Shown: positions 27,468-35,470 of the stretch, piece after piece
Position numbering within the stretch: the stretch's first letter is position 1
How the letters are laid out: the number at the start of each line of letters is the position of its first letter
Source: Hymenobacter sp. DG25A
GTDB lineage: Bacteria; Bacteroidota; Bacteroidia; Cytophagales; Hymenobacteraceae
DNA: 64,000 nt
Assembly (NCBI RefSeq): GCF_001280305.1
Contig: NZ_CP012623.1
Location: forward strand, 1,550,001 to 1,614,000
Direction: 5' to 3'
The notes under the pieces: generated by a model
Seen by the model: only the letters and a program-made list of their open reading frames with translations
What the model was told of the DNA's origin: nothing
Databases searched by the model: none
Program-made: the position numbers and the translations under genes

Positions 27468-28370
27468 TTAAAAGCTGTTCACCATGCTGTTGTGCAGGGT
27501 GCGGGGGCTCCAGTAGCCGCTGGCAATAATACGGCGGATGGTGAAGAGCGGATCCTGCTGGTCCCGCTTTTCCGCCAGCACGAAGGCCGCTACCATGCCG
27601 CGCTTCTTCAGTTCGGGAATGGCCTGCGTGTTCCAGAGGCCGAAGGGGAAGGCGAAGTACTTGATGTCTTTGCCGGTAATTTCTTCCAGCGTTTTGGTGG
27701 GCTTCTCGATTTGCGTTACCCAGTCCTGACCCTGATATTTCTTCACGTTGTGGTGGTCCCAGGTGTGCGAGCCGATAACGTGGCCTTCATCAGAAAGCTG
27801 CTTTACCATAGCCTTGGTCATGTAGTTGGGCCGGCCGAGGCTCACCGTCATCACGAAAAACACGCCCTTGAAGCCGTGCTTATCCATCTCAGGCTTGGCA
27901 ATGGTAAACTGGTCCAGGTCGGTGTCGTCGAAGGTGAGCATGACGGGCTTGCTGGGCAGCTTGGCGCCGGTGGTCAGGTAGGCATACAGCTGGTCGGGCA
28001 GAATGGTATGGTAGCCGCTGTCGGCCAGCATTTTAATCTGCTTTTTGAACTCGGCTACCGGCACAATGTAATCTTTGGCGGCTTTGGAGTCCTTGGCGCG
28101 CCAGTCCCGGATTTGGTGGTAGCACAGAATGGGCACCTGCGGGCGGGCCGTAATGGCGGCCGCATCGGCAATTTTGCTGGCCGGAATGCTGCTGGGGTCG
28201 GGTGCCGGGGCCTGGGTGGCGGCGGCGCTGGCGGCCGCGGTGGTATCAGCGGCGGGCGTGCTTACGGGTTGCTCCGTAGCGGCTGCCGGTTTGGTTTCAC
28301 AGCTGCTGAGCGAGAGGCCGGCAGCGAAAGTGGCCGAAGCCAGGAAAAGCGGGGTACGAAAACGAAACAT
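27468..28370 (-). CDS. Lipoprotein polysaccharide deacetylase (NodB family, CE4)
   Basis: 300 residues. Lipobox signal (LSLSSC, Cys near residue 24), then an Ala/Thr/Pro-rich linker to about 75. The NodB domain has VPILCYHQI, TFDDTD (the metal-binding Asp pair) and SHTWDHH (the two metal His). It removes N-acetyl groups from a surface polysaccharide, as PgaB or peptidoglycan deacetylases do. Its stop is two bases from the stop of the GT2-GH26-like gene, tail to tail, and this spacing supports a shared polysaccharide role with opposing transcription. Confidence 0.9.
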   Translation of the reverse strand: MFRFRTPLFLASATFAAGLSLSSCETKPAAATEQPVSTPAADTTAAASAAATQAPAPDPSSIPASKIADAAAITARPQVPILCYHQIRDWRAKDSKAAKDYIVPVAEFKKQIKMLADSGYHTILPDQLYAYLTTGAKLPSKPVMLTFDDTDLDQFTIAKPEMDKHGFKGVFFVMTVSLGRPNYMTKAMVKQLSDEGHVIGSHTWDHHNVKKYQGQDWVTQIEKPTKTLEEITGKDIKYFAFPFGLWNTQAIPELKKRGMVAAFVLAEKRDQQDPLFTIRRIIASGYWSPRTLHNSMVNSF

Positions 28371-28493
28371 GTAAGCGAAAAGCGGCCTGCCATTGCGGCC
28401 CGGCCATTTGGAAGGAAAAAAGCGAGGAAGCCCGGGCTTTCAGTACCTTCGTCCCGGCTCGTCCACTTTACAAATCAACAGCTTATTTGCCGC

Positions 28494-29405
28494 ATGGACA
28501 AACTTGATGTACGTCTTCCTTCCGGTAGCACCCTGCGCACCGCTCTGCGGGGCACGGGCGTGGCCCTGGTTACTCCCTTCACCGCTGCCCCAGGCTATTC
28601 CATTGACTACGCCGCGCTGCGCCGCCTCATAGATTTCACTATTGAAGGCGGGGTGGAATACCTCGTAATCAACGGCACCACTGCCGAGTCGCCGACGCTG
28701 ACGGAGGAGGAACGCAAAGGCATTCTGGACGTGGTTCGCCAGCAGACCAAAGGCCGCGTACCCCTGGTATATGGCATCGGAGGCAACAATACCGTGGCGG
28801 TAGAAGAACAGCTACGCACCACCGACCTGGCCGGTGTGTCGGCTATTCTTTCGGTGAGCCCCGCCTACAACAAACCCTCGCAGGCAGGTATTGTGCAGCA
28901 TTATCTGCGTCTGGCCGAAGCCTCCCCCCTGCCCATTATATTGTATAACGTGCCCGGCCGCACCATGTCCAACATGACGGCGGCCACCACCCTGCGGCTG
29001 GCGCAGCACCCCAATATCATCGGCATCAAAGAAGCCAGCGGCAACCTGGAGCAGTGCATGGCTATTGCGGCCGGCAAGCCCAAAAACTTCATGCTGATCA
29101 GCGGCGAAGACACCCTTACTACCTCCATGATTTCTTTTGGGGCCGAAGGTGTTATTTCTGTGCTGGCCAATGCCTTCCCCCACCGCTTCACCGATATGGT
29201 GCGGCAGGCCCTGGCCGGCAACTACGCGGCCGCCAGCAAGCTGCTCTTTGGCTTCCTCGATATCAACCCGCTGATGTATGAGGAAAGCAACCCGGTGGGT
29301 GTGAAAGCCGCCCTGGAGGGTCTGGGCTTATGCTCCGGTGCCGTGCGCCTGCCACTCATGGAAGCCACCGCCGGTTTGAAAGAACGAATCCAGAAGCTGC
29401 TGTAA
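28494..29405 (+). CDS. dapA: 4-hydroxy-tetrahydrodipicolinate synthase
   Basis: 303 residues from ATG 28494 (MDKLDVRLPSG). Condenses pyruvate with aspartate semialdehyde in lysine and diaminopimelate synthesis. Lys179 in GIKEAS forms the pyruvate Schiff base; Tyr151 in LYNVPGRT and the NGTTAESPTL loop are in place. TACCTTCG at 28444-28451 is close to the -7 box. The frame remains open for about 1 kb upstream, but that is the shadow of the deacetylase gene on the other strand. A strong terminator follows. Confidence 0.95.
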   Translation: MDKLDVRLPSGSTLRTALRGTGVALVTPFTAAPGYSIDYAALRRLIDFTIEGGVEYLVINGTTAESPTLTEEERKGILDVVRQQTKGRVPLVYGIGGNNTVAVEEQLRTTDLAGVSAILSVSPAYNKPSQAGIVQHYLRLAEASPLPIILYNVPGRTMSNMTAATTLRLAQHPNIIGIKEASGNLEQCMAIAAGKPKNFMLISGEDTLTTSMISFGAEGVISVLANAFPHRFTDMVRQALAGNYAAASKLLFGFLDINPLMYEESNPVGVKAALEGLGLCSGAVRLPLMEATAGLKERIQKLL

Positions 29406-29415
29406 GGATAAAGGC

Positions 29416-29573
29416 ACGTGTCATTGCGAGGCACGAAGCCATCCGTCCTCAACGACATCAGACACTAACTTCTACCAGAAAGCCCTTGACGTACAGTACG
29501 TCAAGGGCTTTTTATTTATCAGGGCTTGCTGCGTTTCAGAGGACGGCTTGCTTGGTGCCTCGCAATAACACGT
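29416..29573. repeat. Second type of dispersed inverted repeat, enclosing the dapA terminator
   Basis: Imperfect 34-base arms (29416-29449 and 29540-29573), about 29 of 34 paired, reading TGTCATTGCGAGGCACGAAG in from the left. The dapA/lutA terminator sits between them. The arms resemble the widespread REP-type 'TCATTGCGAGGC' sequences of Bacteroidota genomes. Intergenic and non-coding. Confidence 0.7.
29481..29514. terminator. Terminator between convergent dapA and LutA-like genes
   Basis: 14-bp perfect arms (29481-29494 and 29496-29509, AGCCCTTGACGTAC) followed by TTTTATTT; the minus strand has TTTCTGG only, so it mainly serves dapA. Confidence 0.82.
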
Positions 29574-29588
29574 ATGCCTCAGCTAAAA

Positions 29589-30329
29589 TTACCAGCCGCT
29601 GGCCAGCACATCGGCTACGTGCATGGTTTTGATGGGCTTCTGCTGGCGGCGAATGTAGGCATCGAGGTGCATCAGGCAGCTGGTATCGGTGCTGATGAGG
29701 TACTCGGCGCCGGTAGCCAGGGCGTGTTCCACTTTCTGCTCGGCCATGGCTACGGAAATGGCTTCAAACTTTACGGCAAACGTGCCCCCGAAGCCGCAGC
29801 AGGTTTCGGTTTCCGCCATTTCAATGCGTTCCAGGCCCTGCACCGCATCCAGCAGCTGGCGCGGCGCCTCCCGAATACCGCATTCGCGAAGCGCGGAGCA
29901 GGAATCGTGGTAGGTGTATTTGCCGGGCAGCACGGCCCCGGGAATTTCCGTGATGCCGAGTACATCCACCAGAAACTCCGTCATTTCAAAAATGCGGCGC
30001 TGCAAACCAAAGTAGCGGGCCTGGTCAGGGGTGCCTTCAAACAGCTCGGCGTAGGCGTTGCGCACCATGCCCACGCAGGAGGCCGAGGGGCTCACGATAT
30101 ACCGCTCATTGGAATCAGCGGAGGGCGGAAAGTCATTGAGAAACTTGCGGGCCACGGTGCAGCTTTCAGCTTTGTAGCCGGCGTTGTAGGCTGGCTGGCC
30201 GCAGCAGGTCTGGTTGGCATTATAGTGCACCTCACACCCCACGGCTTCCAGCACCTTCACCATATTCATGGCGGTTTGGGGGAAAATCTGGTCCACAAAG
30301 CACGGAATAAACAGGTCGACGGCAGGCAT
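29589..30329 (-). CDS. LutA/YkgE-like Fe-S oxidoreductase subunit (CCG domain)
   Basis: 246 residues made of two CCG (cysteine-rich) repeats: TCCGQP near residue 42 and TCCGFGG near 185, with PCFVDQ at the start. Such subunits bind an iron-sulphur cluster and, in the LutABC complex, take part in L-lactate oxidation. Here lutB and lutC are not adjacent, so the gene works with partners elsewhere or in another electron-transfer complex. No signal peptide. Start at 30329 (MPAVDLFIPCF). Confidence 0.9.
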   Translation of the reverse strand: MPAVDLFIPCFVDQIFPQTAMNMVKVLEAVGCEVHYNANQTCCGQPAYNAGYKAESCTVARKFLNDFPPSADSNERYIVSPSASCVGMVRNAYAELFEGTPDQARYFGLQRRIFEMTEFLVDVLGITEIPGAVLPGKYTYHDSCSALRECGIREAPRQLLDAVQGLERIEMAETETCCGFGGTFAVKFEAISVAMAEQKVEHALATGAEYLISTDTSCLMHLDAYIRRQQKPIKTMHVADVLASGW

Positions 30330-30549
30330 AGAGGCGAAGTTGAACAGGCGGAATCAGGGCACCAAGATACTCATCCGGGCAGGAAGGCCGGCACTCACAT
30401 GGGGGCACAAATTCATAATTAACTGGCTATCTTCTGAATCATGGCTTGCCACCGCTGGTAAATAATTTTTCCCGCTTAACATCTCCCCCATTCCGGCGTA
30501 AAACCAGCTTTTGTCTTAGTGCCAATTGTTATCTTTCCCTATCCCTCCC

Positions 30550-31455
30550 ATGGCCACTAAACCCAAACCGCATACTACACATATGCTGCCCGGCACGCAC
30601 GCCTGCCCCACTCCTAAAGGCAAGCTGCTGCTCATTGGCGGGCATGAAAGCAAGGGAGATGAGAGCACAAAGGAAGAGAAAATAGAGGCTGAAAACCGGA
30701 ACTTCACTTCCATGGCGATACTGCAGCGGCTGGTAGACGAAACCAGTTCCCGGGGGCCTATTGTACTCATTCCCACGGCCTCAGGCTCTCCCAAAGATTC
30801 AGCGCAAGCCTATGTAAAAGCCTTTGGCCGGCTGGATGCGCCCAATGTAGAAATATTGGACGTGCGAACCCGCGAAGAAGCCAACAACCCCAAAATAATT
30901 GCACTGCTGGAGAAAGCCGGCGCCGTACTCTTCACCGGCGGCGACCAGCTCCGCCTGACGGCCCTGCTAGGCGGCACGGAATTGCAGAAGTGCCTGAAAA
31001 AGCGCTACGCCCACGACGGGCTGCTGGTAGCCGGCACCAGTGCCGGCGCCACCGCCATGTCGACGCCCATGATTTACCAGGGCCGAGACGATGCCGGCAT
31101 GCTGAAAGGCGAAATCCATATTACCACCGGGCTGGAGCTGCTGCATGACGTAGCTGTGGACACCCATTTTGTGGCCCGCGGCCGCATGGTTCGCATGGCC
31201 CAGATACTGGCCACCAACCCCGCCTGCATAGGACTGGGCATAGAGGAAGACACAGCGGTGCTGGTCACCAACGGCCGCGACCTGGAAATTATCGGCAGTG
31301 GCCTGGTTATGATTTTGGATGCCAAGCACTGCTCGTCCACCAACATCCATGAAATTGCCCCCAATACCCCCTTCACGCTGCGGGGCCTGCGCCTGCACAT
31401 GCTCAGTTGCGGTGAGCATTTCACTCTTCCTATAGAGCCCCGCATGTACGCTTAA
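30550..31455 (+). CDS. cphB: Cyanophycinase (peptidase S51 family)
   Basis: 301 residues from ATG 30550. Serine peptidase of the S51 family, with Ser164 in GTSAGA (nucleophile elbow), PTASGSP and FTGGDQLRL as the other conserved blocks. It hydrolyses the storage polymer cyanophycin to beta-Asp-Arg. No signal peptide, so it acts on intracellular granules. No cyanophycin synthetase is in the window; in many genomes cphA is nearby. TATCTTTC at 30530-30537 is one base off the -7 consensus with TTTTG 16 bases upstream. Confidence 0.88.
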   Translation: MATKPKPHTTHMLPGTHACPTPKGKLLLIGGHESKGDESTKEEKIEAENRNFTSMAILQRLVDETSSRGPIVLIPTASGSPKDSAQAYVKAFGRLDAPNVEILDVRTREEANNPKIIALLEKAGAVLFTGGDQLRLTALLGGTELQKCLKKRYAHDGLLVAGTSAGATAMSTPMIYQGRDDAGMLKGEIHITTGLELLHDVAVDTHFVARGRMVRMAQILATNPACIGLGIEEDTAVLVTNGRDLEIIGSGLVMILDAKHCSSTNIHEIAPNTPFTLRGLRLHMLSCGEHFTLPIEPRMYA

Positions 31456-31478
31456 AGTAACCCAAGCAGCAATTGCAA

Positions 31479-31523
31479 TGCAACGCCCCTGTTCAGCCAG
31501 AATAGCTGAACAGGGGCGTTGCA
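31479..31523. terminator. Strong hairpin between convergent cyanophycinase and HMG-CoA lyase genes
   Basis: 19-bp perfect arms (31479-31497 and 31505-31523, TGCAACGCCCCTGTTCAGC) and a 7-base loop. There is no T tract on either side, so it may work as a pause or Rho-dependent site, or as RNA protection. Confidence 0.65.
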
Positions 31524-31572
31524 GTTACCGGAAGGCTTTCAGCAGTTTTTGCGCTGCTCCGGGAAATACCCG

Positions 31573-32424
31573 CTAATGCCCGCCAAAAATTTCCTGATTG
31601 AGTTTCTGGGCTTCCAACAGGGCATCCATATGCAGGCGCAAATCTTCGCCGTGGGCGGCGGCGAAGCCAATCAGGTTTTCCATCGGCATGTTGCCGGTAA
31701 GGGTATCGGCCGCCATGGGGCAGCCACCATAGCCACCCAGGGCCCCATCGAACCGGCGACAGCCGGCGTTGTAGGCGGCCTGTACTTTTTCCTGCCAGGT
31801 ATCGGGGGTGGTATGCAGGTGGGCGCCGAATTCTATATGGGAAAACGCCGCCGTCAATTCCTGAAAGGGCGGGGCAATGGTGGCGGGCGTTGAGGCCCCA
31901 ATGGTATCAGAAAGCGCCACAATGTCTACTTTCAGGGCATCCAGCTTCTGCGTGAACTCGCCCAGAACGGCGGGGCTCCAGGGGTCACCGTAGGGGTTGC
32001 CGAAACCCATGCTCAGGTACACCACCTGCTCCTGCCCGGTGCGGGCGCATACTTCCTGAATGGCGGCCACCTCATCCAGGGCCTGCGCAATGCTTTTGTT
32101 GGTGTTGCGCTGCTGAAAGGTTTCTGAAACCGAGAGCGGAAAGCCGATATAGCGGATCTGGGGGTAATGCGCGGCGGCTTCGGCCCCGCGCAGGTTAGCC
32201 ACAATGGCCAGCAGCCGCGTGCCCGACTGGCTTAAATCCAATCCCTCCAGCACCTCCGCGGTATCGGCTAGCTGCGGAATGGCCTTGGGCGAAACAAACG
32301 AGCCGAAATCCAGCGTGTCAAAGCCCACGCGCAACAGGGCGTTGAGGTATTCGGTTTTGCGGGCGGTAGGAATAAACTCTGGCCAGCCTTGCATTGCGTC
32401 GCGGGGGCATTCAACAAGCTTCAT
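31573..32424 (-). CDS. Hydroxymethylglutaryl-CoA lyase
   Basis: 283 residues from ATG 32424 (MKLVECPRDAMQGWPEF). HMGL-type TIM barrel: ECPRDAMQG (Arg and Asp of the metal and substrate site), HLHTTPD (metal His pair) and GGYGGCPMA, the signature loop with the catalytic Cys. It splits HMG-CoA into acetyl-CoA and acetoacetate at the end of leucine breakdown. Extension to 32493 has no coding support. Alone between convergent and divergent neighbours. Confidence 0.92.
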   Translation of the reverse strand: MKLVECPRDAMQGWPEFIPTARKTEYLNALLRVGFDTLDFGSFVSPKAIPQLADTAEVLEGLDLSQSGTRLLAIVANLRGAEAAAHYPQIRYIGFPLSVSETFQQRNTNKSIAQALDEVAAIQEVCARTGQEQVVYLSMGFGNPYGDPWSPAVLGEFTQKLDALKVDIVALSDTIGASTPATIAPPFQELTAAFSHIEFGAHLHTTPDTWQEKVQAAYNAGCRRFDGALGGYGGCPMAADTLTGNMPMENLIGFAAAHGEDLRLHMDALLEAQKLNQEIFGGH

Positions 32425-32556
32425 CGGGAGCAGATAAAATGGGTGGAAGGCAAAGGTAGAAAAGCCCGCCAAAGACCCGGAAGCTTCCCTCATCAGGAAA
32501 AGCGAACCTAAGGCAGCCGGGCAGGGTTTTTCTGGTTGACTTTATACGAGGATATC

Positions 32557-33918
32557 TTGCTACCGACCTTTCTTACCCGAATTACCTACGTTTTGCTGGC
32601 CGCGCTGCTTTTCACTTCCTGTGGTAAACAGCAAACCCTACAAGGTATTTTTAATCAGCCCACCAGCCCGCACGAAGCATACGCCCGCCGCCTGCGCCAG
32701 GCCGGTCTGGACCGTACCGCCCTGGGCCGCGACTGGCTGGCCGCCGCCGACCAGGCCCTGCGGGATTCGCTGGTGGTCACGCTGCCGTTTGAAGAAACCG
32801 GCTATTTCCGGGCCGAGCGCGCTACGGCCGCCTCCTACCGCTACGCCGTGCGCGCCGGCGAAACCGTGCGCGTAAGCCTGACCCTGGCCGTCGCCACCCA
32901 GGCCCACGTTTTCCTCGATGCCTTTGAGCTGCGCCCTGACCGTAGCACGCCCACGCTCCTGGCTTCCGCCGATACGGCCAACCTGGCCTTCAGCTACGTG
33001 GCCCAGGACGACCAGCAGCACCTGCTGCGCGTGCAGCCCGAGTTGCTGCGTACCGGCCGCTATACCCTGCGCATTCAGCGGGCGCCTTCCCTGGGCTTTC
33101 CGGTGCAGGGCAAAACCGACGCCGCCGTAGGCTCCTTCTGGGGCGCCGACCGTGACCAGGGCGCCCGCAGCCACGAAGGCATTGATATTTTTGCCGGCCG
33201 GGGCACGCCGGCCATAGCGGCGGCGGCCGGCTACATTACCCGCGTTATGGAAACGCCCGTCGGCGGCAAGGTGGTCTGGCTGGCCGATGCTGAGCACGGC
33301 CAGCATCTCTACTATGCGCACCTGGACCGGCAGCTGGTGCAGTTGGGCCAGAAAGTACGCCTGGGCGATACGCTGGGCCTGATTGGCAATACCGGCAATG
33401 CCCGCACCACGGTGCCGCATCTGCACTTTGGTATTTACCGCTCAGGCCGCGGCGCGGTAGACCCCTTCCCGTATGTACGCCGCCCCGACGCCGAACCGCA
33501 AGCGCCCCGCAGTGGACCCAACCGGCCGGGCCAGTGGGTGCGCGTGCGCGAGAAATCCGCGGACCTGCGCCGCAGCCCTTCCTTCAAAGCCGATGTACTC
33601 ACTAAAATCCCCCGGCACACGGCCCTCTTTGTGCTGGGTGCGCAGGCTGACTGGTACCGCGTGGAATATCCGGGCGGAGGCATTGGCTACCTGCCCGTGC
33701 AGGCAACCAACGCTACCCTGGAGCCCCTGCGCCGCGAAACCCTGCCCGCCATAACTGACCTACTGGCTCAACCATTTCTGGGCGCCCCGCAGCTGGATTC
33801 CCTACCCGCCCGCAGTACGGTGGCGGTCCTGGGCGAGTACGGCCTGTATCGGCTGGTGCGCAGCCAAAATGGGGAGGTGGGCTGGCTACTTTCGACTCCT
33901 AAAAAATCGAGCACGTAG
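32557..33918 (+). CDS. Lipoprotein M23 peptidase with C-terminal SH3-like domains
   Basis: About 453 residues. TTG 32557 was chosen because it directly begins a lipobox signal (VLLAALLFTSC); the TTG at 32536 is also possible. After an N-terminal beta domain (about 90-180), the lysostaphin-type M23 domain has SHEGIDIFA (zinc His and Asp) and PHLHFGIY (zinc His). Two SH3b-like segments follow (about 325-385 and 400-450). It cuts peptidoglycan cross-bridges at the cell surface. A long inverted-repeat terminator follows by 10 bases. Confidence 0.88.
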   Translation: MLPTFLTRITYVLLAALLFTSCGKQQTLQGIFNQPTSPHEAYARRLRQAGLDRTALGRDWLAAADQALRDSLVVTLPFEETGYFRAERATAASYRYAVRAGETVRVSLTLAVATQAHVFLDAFELRPDRSTPTLLASADTANLAFSYVAQDDQQHLLRVQPELLRTGRYTLRIQRAPSLGFPVQGKTDAAVGSFWGADRDQGARSHEGIDIFAGRGTPAIAAAAGYITRVMETPVGGKVVWLADAEHGQHLYYAHLDRQLVQLGQKVRLGDTLGLIGNTGNARTTVPHLHFGIYRSGRGAVDPFPYVRRPDAEPQAPRSGPNRPGQWVRVREKSADLRRSPSFKADVLTKIPRHTALFVLGAQADWYRVEYPGGGIGYLPVQATNATLEPLRRETLPAITDLLAQPFLGAPQLDSLPARSTVAVLGEYGLYRLVRSQNGEVGWLLSTPKKSST

Positions 33919-33927
33919 TGTTTCTCC

Positions 33928-33986
33928 AGCTGCCATAAAACAAAAGCTCCCACCAGAAAGGCGGGAGCTTTTGTTTTATGGCAGCT
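33928..33986. terminator. Long bidirectional terminator, 27-base arms
   Basis: Arms 33928-33954 and 33960-33986 are complementary except one position, with a five-base loop (agaaa). The core AAAACAAAAGCTCCC gives A/T tracts for both strands, serving the M23 gene and the convergent gene at 34000. Confidence 0.85.
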
Positions 33987-33999
33987 GGCAGCAGAAAGC

Positions 34000-34599
34000 T
34001 TATTCGGCTACAATCACTGCCTTGTTCAGCTTGCGGGCGAAGGCAATGCGCCGCTCACGGCCGCCGGAGGTAATGTAGTCGAAGCCAACGGATTTGTTGT
34101 CATCCCGCACCGCCTGCCAGGCTTCCTGGTCAGCTACGGGGGCCGTTGTCATGGAGCGCGGAATAGCCGGGGACGTGAAACGGTCTTCGCGGAAGAAATT
34201 GTTCATTCCCTTCAGAATACCAATTTCCTTGTCGCGCACGGTGGCGGCTTGTGGGTCTTCCAGTTCCCGCTCATCCAGCAGGGCCAGGGCAGGAATCACT
34301 TCATTCCGAAGCGTATCGCCTTTGCTGCTCGTGATTATAAAACGGGCCTGACTATTGAGAATTTTGGTGCCTTGCAGCAGAAGTACAAAATTATCCTTGT
34401 TCTTGGTATCAGAGAAATGATGCGTGGTGCGCACACTATTCAGAATGCTCTTCGAGGTAAGGCGGGCACGTTGGCCTTCGGGCGTAGGCGTAAACACCCG
34501 GTCGGGGTTTTTGGACGATGCTGATTCGCGCTCTGTAGTAATACAGGACGACTGCACGAGCAAAGCAGCAAAGACAACAGGGAGGAATAGTTTTTTCAT
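34000..34599 (-). CDS. Lipoprotein of unknown function
   Basis: 199 residues from ATG 34599 (MKKLFLPVVFAALLVQSSC), with Cys19 after a lipobox-like VQSSC. The longer in-frame start at 34674 adds a stretch with no signal. The mature part is mixed alpha/beta, with many Thr, Arg and Asp residues and no recognised motif. It faces the M23 gene tail-to-tail and is preceded by a 154-base gap. Confidence 0.7.
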   Translation of the reverse strand: MKKLFLPVVFAALLVQSSCITTERESASSKNPDRVFTPTPEGQRARLTSKSILNSVRTTHHFSDTKNKDNFVLLLQGTKILNSQARFIITSSKGDTLRNEVIPALALLDERELEDPQAATVRDKEIGILKGMNNFFREDRFTSPAIPRSMTTAPVADQEAWQAVRDDNKSVGFDYITSGGRERRIAFARKLNKAVIVAE

Positions 34600-34753
34600 T
34601 TTAATGAGAAACAACGTCGGGCAAGGTGGTAATACCTGCGCGGGCAAGCCATCTATGGGGCGCCCGGGAAACACAAGTAGGCAGAGAAACTCCGCTGAGC
34701 GGGTTTTAACGGCTTCTACGCGGGAATGGGCCGGAAGTTAAGCAACCTGCCAA

Positions 34754-35470
34754 CTAAAGCAAACCAATCTCCAGGCCAGCACTCCATCCGGGCAGTTCCG
34801 GCCACGCCTCCGCCTCCCGGCCCTTATACAGGGACGATAACCGCCGGCGCACCACCAGGGCATAGCGCGAAGAGCCTACGCGCGCGCTCAGGCCATACTG
34901 CCAGCGCTGGGCGTAGCTCAAATCATGCTCAGATACTTTTAGCACTTTGGCAGGACCAGTAGCGGGCTCATCCCGGTAAGCGTGCGTAGTAGCGAAAGCC
35001 CAGCCACCCCAGCCACCCACATCCAGATACCGCCCTATCACGTTGCCACGGTGACCAATGTTCAGGCGTACAAATCCGCCCAGCTGCAGTTGCTGCCACG
35101 TGAGGCTTTCCCGCTCGTGCCGGAGGCTGTTGGGCACCATTTTCGCATCGGTCTGGAGCAGGTTGGCGCGCAGGCGCACTGTCTGCAAATCGGCTCCCAA
35201 AGCCAGTTGCTGCGAGAAGCGCCATTTCTGCCGCCAGCCCAGCATAATCTCCCCCGAGCTACTATACTTGATGGGCGCCCCCGCCTGATTTTGGCCTACC
35301 AAGGCATTATAGCCGGCGTAGAAATGCTGGAAATAGGCGCGGTTTGGCCCGGTAAGCTGCACCACGGTATCCGAGCTAACCTCATTAAACGCCAGCACCC
35401 GCTGGGCCCGGGTACTGGTGGCCACCCCGGCTATCAGCAGCGCTGTCAGTAAAAAGCTACGTCCATTCAT
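34754..35470 (-). CDS. Exported protein, probable outer-membrane beta-barrel
   Basis: 238 residues with a signal peptide (LLTALLIAGVATSTRA, cut before QR). The rest alternates hydrophobic and polar residues with many Gly, Arg and aromatic positions, ending in GWSAGLEIGLL, as in small beta-barrels. The start codon overlaps the stop codon of the S8 peptidase gene by 4 bases (ATGA), so translation is coupled. I infer that it forms a unit with the peptidase, such as an anchor or a regulatory receptor. No specific family. Confidence 0.7.
   Translation of the reverse strand: MNGRSFLLTALLIAGVATSTRAQRVLAFNEVSSDTVVQLTGPNRAYFQHFYAGYNALVGQNQAGAPIKYSSSGEIMLGWRQKWRFSQQLALGADLQTVRLRANLLQTDAKMVPNSLRHERESLTWQQLQLGGFVRLNIGHRGNVIGRYLDVGGWGGWAFATTHAYRDEPATGPAKVLKVSEHDLSYAQRWQYGLSARVGSSRYALVVRRRLSSLYKGREAEAWPELPGWSAGLEIGLL

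Noticed and set aside
27492..28493. Fusion of a large N-terminal domain to DapA
   Set aside because: The upstream part is the antisense of the deacetylase gene; DapA is complete from ATG 28494.
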